A DNA stretch of 64,000 bases from Aspidiotus rigidus (GCA_035079385.1 JAVHKY010000013.1:6632001-6696000); one strand, 5' to 3'. Positions 1-13,640 are shown, counted from the first letter of the stretch. The notes: generated from the sequence alone by a model not told the origin. A program made the numbers and translations.

Positions 1-345
1 ACAGCGTCATCAAACTGTGACGTCACAGGCCCCGTCCCTTCTCAAACTACATATGATAGAAGAACTTGCAAAAAAAAAAAAACTAATCCATGACGTCGCC
101 AGATTGGAAGTTACAAGGCTGGTCTATGACGTCATTAGATTGTGACGTCACAAGGTTGACCTACGACGTCATCGAACTTTGACGTCACAGGTCTCGTCCT
201 CCCTCAAGCTATATATGATAAGAGGGGGACTAAGAAAAATTTCAATCTCCGAGATATATATGATAGGAGGGGGACTTGGAAAAATTTCCACTCTATAGTT
301 ATATATGATGGGAAGGGACTTGAAAAATTTTCGAGCTTCAAGCTT
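1..345. repeat. Dispersed repeat copy with TGACGTCA octamers
   Basis: Four exact TGACGTCA octamers lie in the first 190 bases, followed by three imperfect units of about 55-60 bases that combine a 'tatatatgat(a/g)' stretch, a 'gagggggactt' stretch and a 'gaaaaattt' stretch. The same words recur near 14.4, 26.0-26.6, 43.1-43.9, 45.3-45.7 and 62.4-63.3 kb in either orientation, so this is one copy of a dispersed family. No coding potential is seen; the open frame across it is a by-product of the repeat. Confidence 0.75.
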
Positions 346-3300
346 TACCCCCCAATAAAACAGGTTCCCTCTTGATATCAATTTTCATTCTAAATAATTC
401 TTCCTTCACACTTTTTCTGCAAACCCTCAACCAACACAAAAATAAATGTCTGCCTACGCTACCGCTACAAGGGGAAGAGGGGATACATAGAAACACACGC
501 GCGGTGTTGATGCACTAAACTCGCAGATAATATTCCGCTTTGCGAGTGCATGACCAGCCGAGCGTCATAGCACCACTACTTATCGCTTCAGTCGTGTAAA
601 CCATTAACTACAGATCGGCGAACCTCCAGGTTTTACATTTTATGTAAGATATTGATTGTGGCGTAGTCGTCCTACTCGTAGATATGAAACCATACATCGA
701 CTTTATAAGCAAAACTAGATAAATGAGAACCTGACTTAATTCCTACAGGATTTGTTTAATGTTTCCATCACCATTAAACTAGAATTTGTCAAAAATCAAA
801 CTCCAAGGTCACAAGGTCACACCTCATTGACACTGGTCAAAAGTCAGATCCTCCAACTTTTCAATGTAAAAAAAAAACGATATTATTCCAATCCTCTCCA
901 GCGTTGTCAAATGTATACAGTTTTCAGATTTTTGTACGGATAACACTAAAGACGGATAAAATACAGATTTTTTGCCATCGAATCGTTCCGGGGCTGGTTT
1001 ATTAGCTTTGAAGCTATTCTAAGTCGGTTTTGAGCCAGTTGGTTCTACTCCAACATCAGTTTGTACCATTTTGAAGCCGGTTTCCTTGAGCCAAATTAAG
1101 CGTATGGATTGCGTAGGAATTTGTTTTGCTGCGGGAATATGGTTCTCTACATGAAAAATATGGATATTATATCATTAAAAATTGTTGGTAACGTCATCAG
1201 CGACCTTGACCTACTTTCAAGACTTTGAAAAATTTGGAACTTCGCTACTTTATAAATCAACTTACAATATACTAAGCTAAACTAGACTGAAAGCATACTC
1301 TAACAACAGTAAACACCACAAGGCTTTTAATAGTCGAGGGGCAAACGAGCAGAGTGAGTGAGGCTACCAGCTTGTTAGTCTCGATACTTCTGATATGCAG
1401 TAATTACAATATATTAGAGTTTAGCCTTACGAAGTGGGCATCTTCTAGAGCCCAAACTCAAACCACATCAAGTACTGCCCGGGTTGACCTCTTCCTCGTT
1501 TATATTTTCTTGCCAACGTTCAAAAAAATGTACATGATCCATAATGTTTCTGCTTAAAATGGAGGAATTTTTTTTCACGATACGAAATTTGCCTATCAGC
1601 TAAATTTATCTATATCCCTCTTCTCGTTATGTTAATTTAACCAGTCAACGGAACTTGAGTCCCATCTCTTATTGCATGCACTTTCATAATTTCTATACTA
1701 TTCATATGTAGGGGAGCAGACAATATCTGGAGACCACTGATAAAACTTGCTTTACCAACACACATCATACCCGTTCTCCACACTGAAGACGGTTGAAACA
1801 TTTCAAATTATTCGAGCGTTTTTTGGCAAGCCTATTTTAGCATAAGAATGCAGGATCATTCCTCGGATTTAGATTCGCATCTGGAACTGTTCTAATATCA
1901 TTCTAGTATTATTGAAAGACAAAAACAATGGTGTCAACTTTGCGTGTAATTACAAGCAGGACTTTCCCATATTTTTCGTTGTTTCATAATTATAGCCGAA
2001 CTGGACGTCAACATCTCTGAATCGTTTGTCAGAATTATTTTTTCAATATACAAAAATCTGACGTCTCTAAGCTCGACACAAGTATTCTATTTTGGCGAAG
2101 ATCGATTTCATAAAATTTGCGGACTGTTTTAGTCGTAATAAGAAGATTTGAGATATACGATAAAGTTTACCGTAACTATGCGAAAACTCTCTAATAAATT
2201 CTGTAGTTTACGTTAAATGGACGGCAAAAACATCAGATACGACGTACCTCTCAAATAAATGAATGAAATCGACAGAGAAGAAGGAGAAAAGAAGACGAAT
2301 CAAACTGCGCGGGGAATACGCGTTGACCAAGAAATTAGCTTCAGTGAAAGTGATATTACATACCCTCCGCTACCTGCCCCGCACCCCTCTGGTCCGACCA
2401 AGACTAGACGAAGAAGTGGGTATAACGGAAACGTGCATAGCGCTCGTATACACGGCGTTCCGTCGCTAATATAGTAACATTTAGATGTAGAAGGTTGCAT
2501 AATTAAAATTATAGGCACATTAATGGGGTGAGGCGCGACGAGAAGAGAGGACGAAAAATATTCAATTCCTCGCGAGTAGATCGCGCCCGTTATTAGCGTG
2601 CAATTAGCGTAAGAAAAATCGTAATTAATTATGATATGATTACAGTATATTACAGCTGCGATATACGAGACGACGGATTCATCAAAATTTATTTCTTTTT
2701 TCTTCTTCTTTTTTTCTTTTTTCAAGAGTAACGGAAAATTTGTTGTAATTAATTTTCATATACAATGTAAAGAAGTGTACACGGCTTCGTACGAGGTTTT
2801 CGCGAGAGAATCAAAAACTATCCAGCCAACCGAGTAATGAATCGGATGTTAGTTTTTCTTCTCGCTCGTCCCTCCTCCCTCACAAGGGTATCCAATGATA
2901 AACGTTGACTACTTTTATGAGGTTAAGTTTTTATCCGTCAATATTTTTCAAAAAGGTAATTTCACTGTGAAGAAACGCGTATCGTTACATAACAACTGCG
3001 TCGTTGACTAATGATCGACTCGCCAGACCGATTCAATCTGAAAATTTCCCAGTGTTCCCGCGAGCTTCGAGCAACGGTATTTGACCGATGACTGAAAAAT
3101 TCGAATTTTACTAATTCTCGACTCTCTAAAGATGTTTTGAAAGAAACAAAACAAATTCCATAGACTCACCAATTAGAATAAAAAAAAAAAAATCAGTACT
3201 TACATTTGCTCTGAAGGAAAATAATTATAAAGGAATAAAATTCTACCGCTTCAAATACATAAGATGGATGGTGAGTTATTCGAGTTTTTCAGGATTTTTA

Positions 3301-3678
3301 TTTTCTTACAGGTGGACAGAGGGGCGATATGCTTTCGAATAAACGTTTTTCTATGATGATAGGTATACACATAAATTTTTCAAACAAACTTGAAAATGTG
3401 AATCTGTGCAATTTGTTTTGGGTAAAACAAAAGCCTTGTCTGAAGTTTTCGACGCGCAAGAATACTGCAATTAACTACACAAGAATGTATGTAATTATTT
3501 TTGCCATTCAAAAGTATTAAAATACTAGAAAGATATCAGGTGCGGATCCAGATTAGACCGAGGAGCGGAGGTGAAAAATTGAAACCATTCAACATTGACG
3601 GTACATTTTTGATGAACGGGAGAAAAAAGGGAGGAGATACGAAAAAATGATCAGGTACAACTCCCCCCCCCCTATTTA
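346..3678. other. No recognisable gene
   Basis: Mostly non-repetitive AT-rich sequence with short homopolymer runs (A-run at 3179-3192). The open frames here are short, overlap on both strands (for example 2259-2474 on plus and 2300-2725 on minus) and show no motif I recognise. I see no splice-bounded exon with recognisable protein similarity. Confidence 0.6.
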
Positions 3679-3680
<2 letters not shown>

Positions 3681-3745
<65 letters not shown>

Positions 3746-3774
3746 TTTTTTTTTTTTTTTTTTGAGAGAGAGAG
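3681..3774. repeat. (TC)n-poly(T)-(GA)n microsatellite
   Basis: An uninterrupted TC run (3681-3737) is followed by about 26 T (to 3763) and then a short GA run (3764-3774). The TC and GA ends are complementary, so the tract can fold on itself. The open frames across it encode only Ser-Leu or Arg-Glu dipeptide runs and are not genes. Confidence 0.95.
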
Positions 3775-3944
3775 ACATTCCCGCAGTCCTCCTTGGTGTA
3801 CTCGATCACTGTTCTCAGTTGAGCAAGAAGGATACAACACATTCAGAAGGTTGAGCCTCTGCGCCACAGCAGTGCGTTAATTTTCCAAAAGCATAGTTTT
3901 AGTTCCCGCGTCCCCCAAGAACAAAGTGGCTTCAGACCAATTCG

Positions 3945-4735
3945 CTAATTCGACCGAAAGTCGATTCAGAGTCAGTTTAGTTCCGCCCAATGCTGACCGA
4001 AAAATACTGTAAGTCAACTCAAAATCGACCGCTTCCTTTCACCATGGCCTCTTCGTCAAAGTCGAAATTGAATCGACTTCCGCTCGATTTTCGGCCGTTT
4101 AGATATCATTCACTGATAAAAGACTTGAAATCGACTTCGACATTTCGTCAGGTTCTTGAATCGAGGGTAAAAGCGAGTCGACTTCTGGTATCAGATTTCA
4201 AGGTCGACTGAAAATCGCCATCAAAATTGCTTCGATTCGACCATTGCTGCACATGGTCAAGCATCATTGACTTATGACCACGTAGTCTGTCTGCAAGTAG
4301 CGACGTCACCGCTAAGAAGTGACGACAGTACATCGACTCCAGATCGACATCAACTTGATCTCGATTCAAAGGCGAACAGCAAACACCCGACTGTCAATCG
4401 ACATAACGGAGCAGTTGATTTCAGATCGATAAAACAATCTGAAGAAGATTAACGTACATTACCAGAGAACTACAATTAATGGACTTGAAAACGACCCAAC
4501 ATAGCAGTCGATTTTAGGTCGATCGAACAATTTGGCGAATTCGACTCGATTGGGGTCTATTTAAACTCGACCAGAAATGCAGTCGAAATTTGTCAAACAC
4601 ATTTCAGCCTAATGTCGACCGAAGTTGTTGACGTGTCGATTTCAAAGTCGACCAAGACTTGAATGTTGATTTGACATCGATTATCGGTCTACAATAGAAG
4701 TGGACCGAAAATCAACTGCAATTCGACATGATTAA
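3945..4735. repeat. GTCGA/TCGAC-rich degenerate repeat, copy 1
   Basis: The words TCGAC, GTCGA and their near variants recur every 15-40 bases through this stretch, usually inside phrases such as 'aaatcgact' and 'gtcgattt'. The same texture occurs at 36.4-36.5, 48.7-49.2 and 58.5-59.0 kb. A subregion at about 4260-4360 matches, in reverse orientation, the phrase 'gtgacttcgctactcgcag' found at 49.19 kb and, diverged, at 58.83 kb, so these are copies of one family. The open frames inside are shadows of the repeat. Confidence 0.7.
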
Positions 4736-4740
4736 TCCGG

Positions 4741-7700
4741 GAGGGGGGAAGAGGAAAGGAGTGTCATGAAATCAAATCCACGACATAAAATAAAAACTGC
4801 TTCATCAAAAGCGAAATTTTCTTCACTTCAAATAGCAAAAACAAAGTCGAGGTTAAACCCTCAGAATTTTCTCAAGGTCACAGCGGGACAAGGAAATTTC
4901 CTGAGCGGATATGCTCATCAGGTATGGTCTTTTTTGCCTAGGTTTGATCCGCGACCTCGGAATCAGAAGTTCGCGACTCAACCACTCGGCAACCGGCGCT
5001 GGCAGGGCAGTTTCTCACTTCTGAGAGTCTTCATATTCAAGACAAATCTACGACGAAGACTACAAATATAAATCAAAAACAATCTGGTGTCACTTCTACT
5101 TAGGAATCCAATTTGTTATGTAAAGGTGGAAGTGAAAGTTTACAAGTAATCTACGCGATTGAAATAATTGGGTAAAGCTTTGGACTCGACCGATTTGCCA
5201 ACGTTTTTCGATGACGTTCGAGACGGTCATACTGAAAACTAAAGGTACACGACTGTGACGCCATTCCTTTCCCCGTAATTTTCAAACTAATATTTACTGT
5301 AAATTTCATCATTTCTGACATCATTCAAGGTCAGTCATTTACAATAGTAAATCAAGAATACGTAGTAGGAAAGGTTTCATTAAGAAAGATACAGTATTTT
5401 TTGTACGTCGTATCGAAACAAAGCTGATACATGATCCAGTCCAATCGTTTCCTGAAACAACAGCCACCAGATGATCTTCAACTTCTCTAGATTTGTCTTC
5501 ATCAGACCTCTAAATTTAGATGAGTAGTTGCTCACCGTCTCATACAATCCATATCGAGGGAGATGAGAACTTCTTACACCAAAGGGCACACTCAGCGAAG
5601 TGAAACTTTACGAAATTCATTAGTCATTCTTCGCCAACGGAAATCAATTACAAATTGCATTTGTCTTCATTGACGTTGCTTCCTTCTCAACTGCGTGGGT
5701 ACAAACAGCAACTGGCAACGCACGACCTCAACCGTTTTCTCCGTCAGTGTAAGCTTCTGCAAACGCGTGTGACCTTTAAAAGTTAATTCGTAAACAATCG
5801 CCTATATAATTTTTGATTTTCTTTTTCTGCCTCCTGATGAAATATTATGAATACAACGCGTTTCTTCTCTTCTCCTTCCTGTTATCCGGCCACATTCCGT
5901 TTTTCTGATTCACCATACCTATACAAGTTCAAGAAAGATATCCGGTACACTTCGTATTGATTTTAAACCAGTTTCCTAATTGAAAATCAGTATACGGAAT
6001 ATCATGTCATCGTCGTACCGCCTGCCGTTACGTAATTCCGTTAATAGAGACGTGCTGCGCATTTCTTCTCAACTGACCGCACTAAAATCAATTGCAATCA
6101 TTGACGGACGGATCTAAATAAGCTTGCCTATAACCATCGGATACTTCGTGCGAAAAGGGTATGGTTCTTATATCGTCCGCGAGGGATCGGTACGGATCGA
6201 ATACCAATTACATTACAGAATCACAATGTACAGTTAGTCGTATCTTTTTCCACCTTCGAACAAAGAAAAAGTGACCCTAAAGTTTATAATAGAGGAATTA
6301 CTCATCATTATTTAAAGAGAAAGAGTCTTTGATGACTACAAATCATACGAATAGAACGCACTTAGTATTCGATCTGACGTCGCGATTAATGCGACGTGTC
6401 TTGTATTTGATAATGTTGCGGCTTTCGCCTCCCACGGACCATCGTTGATACGAATTTGCGAATGATCGCGAGCATATACATACGTCAAACTTTTTCTAGG
6501 TCGCATTCTTACCCTCGAATTGTGGAGTATTTAAGTTCATCAGGTGCTCCGTTTAGCGGTACTAGTCACTGGAGAAGAGGAGGGCGATCTGGGCGATTTT
6601 TTCTTACGTCATATGTCACACTCGGTCCACTAATTTGATTGGGTATCCACCGTTACGTATCTTCTACGTTGGTTTGTTCCTCTAAAATTTTCACTTTTTA
6701 GTATTTTTGGTTGCCATAATACTGTGCTCTTCCTTCCTTAAGTTGATTGACGTATACAAATCCTGTTCTTCGTCCCTCCACTCTTCCAAGTCATTCTCAT
6801 TCCTTTTACAGTAAAATGAAATAAGTTCTAATCTTGAGTAACGAGTTGCTGCATAGTATACAACATTACATTCAGTACTGTATGTGTATTTATATTTTAG
6901 TGAAAGTCACCATTCTTTCAATATTTCGATCTTAAAAATTCCCTCATTTATTCAGACTTGCAAAACAAAAAGGAAGCGAATGAGAAAGAGCTACGTTTGC
7001 CTGCTCGAATACTTCACTTTCAAATTAGGACACACTTTTTCGGAAACATTGTAGCTCTTGAAAAAGAGAATATTACAGTCTTGAACGACATACAAATAAA
7101 TCGAAGCAAATACGATACTAGAAACATATACAATACAAGGAAGAACAGGAAGTATTAGGAAATCATCGAGAGCGGAATATGAGGAACAGGTTGAATGGCA
7201 TTAAATGCTCTTCCGGATGATTGGCGTGGCGAACCAATAACAAGAAAAGGGTGAATAGAATTTAAACTCTGAATAGTATCAACTCAACACTATCCAGTCT
7301 GCATGTCTTTCAAATGGTTAAGCGTGCGCGCCATTTCTACTCCCGAAAACAAAAGACTCAAATAAGAGAATGGCACAGCCAAGTTCAGTATTCACACTGC
7401 TGTCTAAAATTCGAAGACGATCACCCGTACGACCTATCACCTGTCATGATAAATATTTCGCATTAAAATTTGCAATAACATTCCTTTCACGGATGCGAGC
7501 AAATATCCTCGAATCCGAACGGCGAATACTATTACGAAACCATTCACCTTGTAATTATATGCTACACGTACATCAGAGTGAGAGCAGAAAACGAATTAAG
7601 ACGAACACCTCATCGGTGACCGATTCCATACGTGTATTGGAGGAAATTGTTATCATCCATCATCGAGAATTTTTCAAATTTAATAAATTAAGGAATATAA

Positions 7701-8119
7701 TTTAGGTACTTTTTCGGTTCTTAGCTGACACGGAATTGTTTGCTATATACGATTTCGTTTCATACAAGGTACATACAAGAAAATTTATGCCTACAAAACC
7801 GACCCAAAGAGACGGGATAAAAAGAATTTTCAGTACTGAAATTTAGATAGCTTCGAAGAGAATTTGATTAACAGGCAGATAAAATACGTTCATGAACCTA
7901 TCTTATCGATTAGGAACGTTAATTAAGTAAAGACTTTTCCAAATATAGCTCGAAACTTGAAATTTCTTTGTGTCCCTATGGCTAGTCGATTGTTGGGATT
8001 TTTTTCAAGTTCCTACCCCCTCCTCATATAAAGATCAACGGAAGAAATTTTGCGAAGTCTCTAAAGTAGGCCAAATACCCGCCTTTTTTAGTTCACTATT
8101 CATACCCTTTCTGCGATGT
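4741..8119. other. No recognisable gene
   Basis: No repeat family dominates here and no protein motif was recognised. The open frames (up to 111 codons at 7370-7705) lack recognisable domains, and nothing marks them as exons. The part around 5700-6700 is comparatively CpG-rich and looks single-copy, so unrecognised short exons or regulatory sequence cannot be excluded. Confidence 0.5.
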
Positions 8120-8122
8120 TGG

Positions 8123-8259
8123 AAAAGGGTTTTCCAAATGTACAAATCTTTTTTTTTTTTTTTTTTTCGTTGGGAAGTGAGTGAGTTCAAGGAGATCCCT
8201 AAGTTGGCTACTTTAACCTAACCTAATGAAGTAGATTTGTACATTTGGAAAACCCTTTT
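8123..8259. repeat. Short inverted-repeat element, 27-bp perfect arms
   Basis: Positions 8123-8149 and 8233-8259 are perfect reverse complements over 27 bases, separated by 83 bases. The loop starts with a T-run of about 20 and contains TTAACCTAACCTAA at 8213-8226. The layout resembles a small non-autonomous inverted-repeat element; no flanking target-site duplication was established. Confidence 0.75.
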
Positions 8260-9860
8260 TCAATATTAGTGCTCTACTTACACCTCACTCACTCATTACG
8301 AGTTCCGAGCTTTCTGCGATGGTCGAAATTTTCTCATGGGTTCTCCTGATATTATATAGCTCGATGGCCAAATTTTCCCAAGTTCCTGTCCCTCATCTTC
8401 CTGAATGTATTTAGCTCAAAAGATCAAAGCTCTCACTCTTCAAAACAATAATTCACACATCGCTCCTCTCTTCAGCCGGAAATTTTTCATATCCACCTCT
8501 TGATATAATTGGCTTGATAGTCGGAAATTTTGTCCTTCGGAGTAGAAATTCTGCATGTTTTATGAAAAACTTTCTCGCAAAAATATGTATCCGAAGGGAG
8601 CAAGAGCTGTGTCTTATTCTAGCAACTTGGAAAGATTGTCGATGGGTATTCGAAGACTTGGAGAGGTCTTGAAGAAATTGGGATCGATTTTCGAGTCGTA
8701 AAGAAAGATATCCAAACCAGATAAAACGAAAAACTAGCCTAAGCGAGGAAGGTCTAGAAACTTGTGGGAGTAAGGGTTTTGACATATTATACTTAAAGAA
8801 CTTGAAAAAATTTTCGAAGCTGGCCATCAGTATTCGAAACAAGAGCGTAACGAGGAAAGAAGGGGAACTGGATCCCCTGAACCTCCCGAATTATCATACA
8901 AATTACTGTATATAGAAAAGGGCAAAGTATTGCGTAAAATTTTGTTGCAGACCACCCCAGAAAACATTTTAGCAACGACACTGGTCCGAAAACTTTGAGA
9001 AAAAGGAAAAATACTCTGGAAAAAGTTCGAGTTCTCCGTAACCCAAGTTGCTTGCTCATTTCAATTGTTTGTCCTCGGGATTTATGAATTGAAAAAATCT
9101 CTTTCTCTGAGATACCTATTCTAGGAGGAGACGGTGTTTGAGAAAGTTCGACCTCGGAACTGTGGAGAGGACTCACAAAAAAGAGATTTTCCGGCATCAG
9201 AGCCAAATAAATAAAGATCATGTTTTTGTAGATTGGAAAGTGAATTTTTGAAAAATTTTCATCATTCAGCTAAGAGAACGAAGGGGAGGCGGTAGGAGAA
9301 AGCTTTACTTTCTAGCTGTAAAAAAAAAAGTCAAAAAAATTTCGGCAAGTGGGCGAGGATTAAAACCAATAAAAGTATGGTTTTCTAGTAAATGTTTTAT
9401 GTCCATTTTCTTATTCTAAGGTCACGCCTGCTTTATGATGAAATTATGGCCTAGTTTGTGCATTTTTTCACAAAGGTGTACGCCCCGTGGTTTACAGTAA
9501 CATGGGCTATGTAGCACAAGGGGGTGCTCCGCTCGTTTCCTCCCTCGTTCTTGGTATACTGCATTTTGAGCTGTCTAGCTCACTCGCACCGCTCGTTTGC
9601 ATCATTAGCTCGTGACGTCATAACCATCCATGATGGCTGCCTGCGTAATAAAAAAATTTCCTAGGGAGCTTAAAAAATTTTGAAAAGAGACGAATGAAAA
9701 AAAGTACCATTATATACATGCATGTACGTATTTACAAGTGAACTGTAGATTAGTTATTCATCGATTCAAATTTTCTCGAATCTCTGCCCCCCACTCCGTG
9801 ATTGCCTGCCACGTCAACAGCACAGCTAGGGCTCGTTCTCTTCCTCACTCTTTTTCTATT
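8260..9860. other. Diverged dispersed repeats, no gene
   Basis: Fragments of the 'acttggaaaatttt / atatagctc' family recur (for example 8330-8420, 8480-8530, 9220-9330), mixed with unique sequence. Two minus-strand open frames (8453-8842 and 8793-9221, about 130-140 codons) overlap each other and these repeats and have no recognisable domain. One exact TGACGTCA occurs near 9613. Confidence 0.5.
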
Positions 9861-9869
9861 CTTGGGTAG

Positions 9870-10310
9870 GCCGAAGAGGCTCCACGGGTCAAGCAAGAGG
9901 CCAGGCGATCCTTGCTTGCAAAATGGAGAGCAAGAATCGCCCAGAGCAAGCTGGGTAAATGGACAACAAGTATGTTAATAAGCGACCTTTATGAGTGGAT
10001 GAACCGAGTCCATGGTCAGCAGAACTTTCCCCTGACGCAGCTTCAGTGAGTATCTTCACGAGGAAGATGAGCAGGTAACGTGTTCGCACTGCAACCAAGC
10101 CACAGCACACCTTATTTGAGGGTGAGGCGGAAGTGGGACAAGCTTAGAGAGCCTGGTATTTACCACGCTAGGTTCCGAAGAAACAAGGAACCAGGTGTCT
10201 GCATTCGCAGCCACCGTGGACCTGTGGACCATCCGCATCCAGATTTGCAGGAAGAAGAGGAAGATCATCTGTGAAGAAAGAAGAGGATGAAGAGACTCTA
10301 ACAGCGATCT
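9870..10310 (+). pseudogene. R1-type non-LTR retrotransposon, C-terminal ORF2 fragment
   Basis: Broken remnant of the C-terminal region of a LINE reverse-transcriptase polyprotein, beyond the polymerase core. An open segment at 9870-10049 reads 59 codons and includes GKWTTSMLISDLYEWM and a following NRVHG...LTQLQ, matching the family pattern 'G-R/K-W-T...I-x-D-L...W...R-x-H-G...LTQ'. After its stop, the downstream sequence in shifted frame continues with CSHC, then TAHLI; the last position of the expected Cys-Cys-His-Cys knuckle is no longer Cys. A stretch reading QVSAFAATV then fits the conserved tail. At least one stop and frameshifts are present, so it is dead. The RT and endonuclease domains are absent. 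Assignment to the R1/LOA group rests on this tail only and the clade is uncertain. Confidence 0.7.
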
Positions 10311-10559
10311 GCTATATTTAAGGGGGTGTTGTTGTTGTGAGTTCTAATGTTTTGCGTGTCTAGGGGCACTGCAGCTTGGCGGTTGCTGAGTAGAAGAGGG
10401 GGTTCGCCTAGGAGATTCTTCCAACGCTGCAGTTATATCCGAAAGGGTCGATGCCGGTGTTGGAGGAAACAAAATTAAATGCATACACTACTCGCACCCA
10501 GTCCACCATGGAGCACGGGTGGCGATACAACATGCGATACAAGCGAATCTGGGCCTTCG

Positions 10560-11060
10560 AGTTCCGGCTGATGACGTCATACTAACAGATTTCAAAATTT
10601 AGTCTCCATTATACTAGGCTATACAGTAGGCCTACTATTAGCCTTCATGAAACCAGGCTTAAGATAAGTCTAACACACAGCACTAAACCACTTATCACAA
10701 TGATGAGGGGAGGTGGACTGAACTCGCAGATTTCAGAATTAGGCTAGCCAGCACGGTTGATGACGTCACCAGTTATTGATGTCACAGTTGGATGGGGCCT
10801 CGGGGAGCTCATTGCAAGGGAAAAGAAGGGATACAGTATAGAAGATGATTAGGGGGTAGGAGGGGCAACTCGCCGGGGTGATGTGGACTCGCAAATTTTG
10901 GAATCCGGGGGTAGGTTTTAGGACTCGTGAAAACTCGCAAATTTTCAGAATCATGTCTAGGGTTCTTTTCCGGGCTGGGCTCGCGACCGCAAATTCTGAA
11001 ATTAGGCGCTAGGATCCAACAAACTGGAGGAAAGACATTAAACATTTCAAAATTTAGCCT
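10560..11060. repeat. Long duplicated non-coding block, copy 1
   Basis: This block shares an ordered series of phrases with 13660-14330 and, in its second half, with 15553-15830. The shared phrases are 'gaactcgcagatttcagaa', 'gggatacagtata', 'actcgcaaattttggaat', 'ctcgtg(g)aa', 'tttcagaatcatgt' and 'ccttttccggg'. The order and spacing are the same, so these are diverged copies of one sequence. Exact TGACGTCA octamers lie at about 10572 and 10761. No coding potential recognised. Confidence 0.75.
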
Positions 11061-13640
11061 TTCGAATCCTATTTTCGAACTTGGAATAATATTTGTAAAT
11101 AAAGAGGAGAACTTAGAAACACTTTGAATCACTAGCCATAAATACGAGGAGAGCGTTTGGAAAAATATTGGCCATCGAGCAATTCATATCAGGAGTAGCA
11201 ATTGAAAGAATTATTTGTCTCGAACTAATTAGTTCTCGCTCTACTTTCTCATTGAAACTCAACTTCCCTTCCAAGGTCACGTTTTGATAACGTTAGGCTC
11301 TTTCTGAGGTGAGTCATCTTCTTCAGCTATAAATCTCCTAAAACAGGTTTCCTGCTCTCTTCATTTAACTGGCTTCCGAAGTCCTTAACAGCAACTAGTA
11401 GGAGGATTATTAGTCTGAAAGAATGATTTTGGTTGATAGTTCGCTCGGTCTCTTGATCATCGTCATTTTAGTTTCTTTGTCATGTTTCCGTCGGTGCTGC
11501 CTATTTCGTTTTTTTCTGAGCTCCCATTTCCAAAACGTGAATAACCTGTTGTACAAGTCATCGTAAGAGGAGCAAACTCTTCAAATGGGTTGATCTATTG
11601 GTGTATTCAAAATCCAACTTTTCAAACAATAAAAATATCATTGGTAGCCTAAAAAACCATGAAATCGACTTTTTTTTGTGTTTTTCCTACTAATAAAATG
11701 CAGGACAAATCTGAAAACATTTTTTCTAATCTTGTTCTGTACACAAGGAACTTGAGAAAAGTTCGTCCTCTCGTCTCCACCTCGTTCGTAACTTCTAGAG
11801 GTTCGAATTTACCGAATAATAGGATACGTGTTATTCTATCTCTCATACTGATTGTGCCCGTGCAATAAAATCTACCGTGTTATTGAATTTTATTGGCGCG
11901 GATAATAAGATTTGCCACGTATGTTATCTGCACCCTTCGGAACGCTGTCAATACGTCGTGTAACACAGGTATAAAGACACATTCTGGAGTAAACGTTTGC
12001 CGCACTAGGTACATACTATACTAGTGAACTGAGTACAGAAAGAAGACAAGATAATATGCTGCTGCTGCTGCGGCTACTGTCGTTTTATGCGATAATAGGT
12101 GGCTTGCGGTTTTTAGTTAAATCATACCGGTTAAACGTTGGCTGGCAAGCGTATTCGATTCGTTTGTAATGCAAGCCCGTATCCGTGGTCTACCCGAAGG
12201 AGACTGTTTGTCCTAATAATTTTGCCAATAGCTCGCTGATGTCCACTTTCTATTGTCATATTAGGCGTGTGCAGAGGAATTCAGACTTCAGGAAAGTCGC
12301 GTGTCCGCGCGCTCGTAACGGGTCGGCGTGGCGGTGCGACGCGACGCAAACGGGTATCGCGCTATAAATCATATAATATTTACCTACACCTTTACTCTTC
12401 TTTCTATCTCTCTCTTCGACGAGTTCAATTTTCTCAGAATTTCATTATTTTCTTCGGGACCAGCAATTTATTTCATAGTACTTGTTTTGTTTCCGTATAT
12501 TATTACGAAGAGAGCTAGAACGTCCAAAAAAATATATACCTTGTCGATGGTACCACTGCTGCAGCGCACTCACTCGCTCTTCGCGGTATGAGAAGGGCAA
12601 GGTTTCTTTTTATTGACACAAAGGTAATATACACAGATACGGGCTTTCCGAGAAAACGATACGAGTGGTGCTGTCTGCTGTGTAAATTGCATACAAATCT
12701 CGATTATGACGTTTGCGTCGAATATTTAATATGTTCACGGCGTGGTGATTTTTGTTTTGCGTGCGCTGCGCGTGAAAGCAAAAGTACCGCGCGAGAGCGA
12801 GAATATCCGACCTGTAGAGTGGCCTGCCAAAACGATTTTGCAAAATCTGTTCACGTTCGGCGCGAATATTTGTTAAAACCTCGTACGTGGTCGAGTGGGA
12901 TTGAATTTTCAGTGAAATCTTGTCGTACGTGCGTGTGACTTTCGGGATTTTGCGCGGTAGATCTCTCCAGGTGCACGGATTCTTTGTTTCATTTGTACGC
13001 CTCCTCCTTCGTTCGCTTTGGACGCAGAATCAATCTAGACTAACTTTTGCTCCCTTGATCAGGGTTGGAATTTACAGAAACGACTGGAAAATTTCTTTTG
13101 AGAATTTGACTCGAAAACCAGTTTCAACAAATATGCTAAATTCGGGTTAAGGTGACCCTGATCACCCGAAATTGGGCGAGGGTTCAGTTAACCCGAGGTT
13201 TTGGTTAGCAGTGAGCTTGCTCTCGTAAAAATGGCCCTGAATGATGTTCTAAACTTCAATGGAAAATGAAATGAATACGTGTGTGAAAGAAGAATTTTAA
13301 GAAGTTACTTCTCAGGACAGAAAGGAGTTACCGGGGGTCTTGATAACCAATGTAGACGAGCTGAGTAGAATTCTCGATTGTGAAGTTACGAAACAGAACA
13401 AAAAGTGGTCTAGCTAGCCTACGAAGGGCTCACTCGCTCCGCTTGTTCGCCCCTTCCCGTCCTTGGATTAATATAGGCGTGCTGGACTCCATGTTAAGCT
13501 ACTTAGCTCATACCCACAGCTTGGGCTCCCTCTCTCTCTCTTCCTTGCTCTCTTCTATTCTCGTGGACAATCATTCCGCTCGTACGCCTCCCAACAGCCT
13601 CCATTATACTGGCGTAATAGTAATACTGCTCGTGTCTCCT
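11061..13640. other. No recognisable gene; one CpG-rich patch
   Basis: Largely non-repetitive. A CpG-rich patch (about 12290-12360) is followed at 12362-12368 by TATAAAT, which could be a promoter-like arrangement on the plus strand, but I find no recognisable exon downstream. Open frames at 12588-12938 (116 codons) and 13380-13820 (146 codons, Ser/Leu-rich and running into the next repeat) show no known motif. Confidence 0.5.

Noticed and set aside
3536..3880. Open frames through the (TC)n/(T)n microsatellite
   Set aside because: They encode only dipeptide runs dictated by the repeat.
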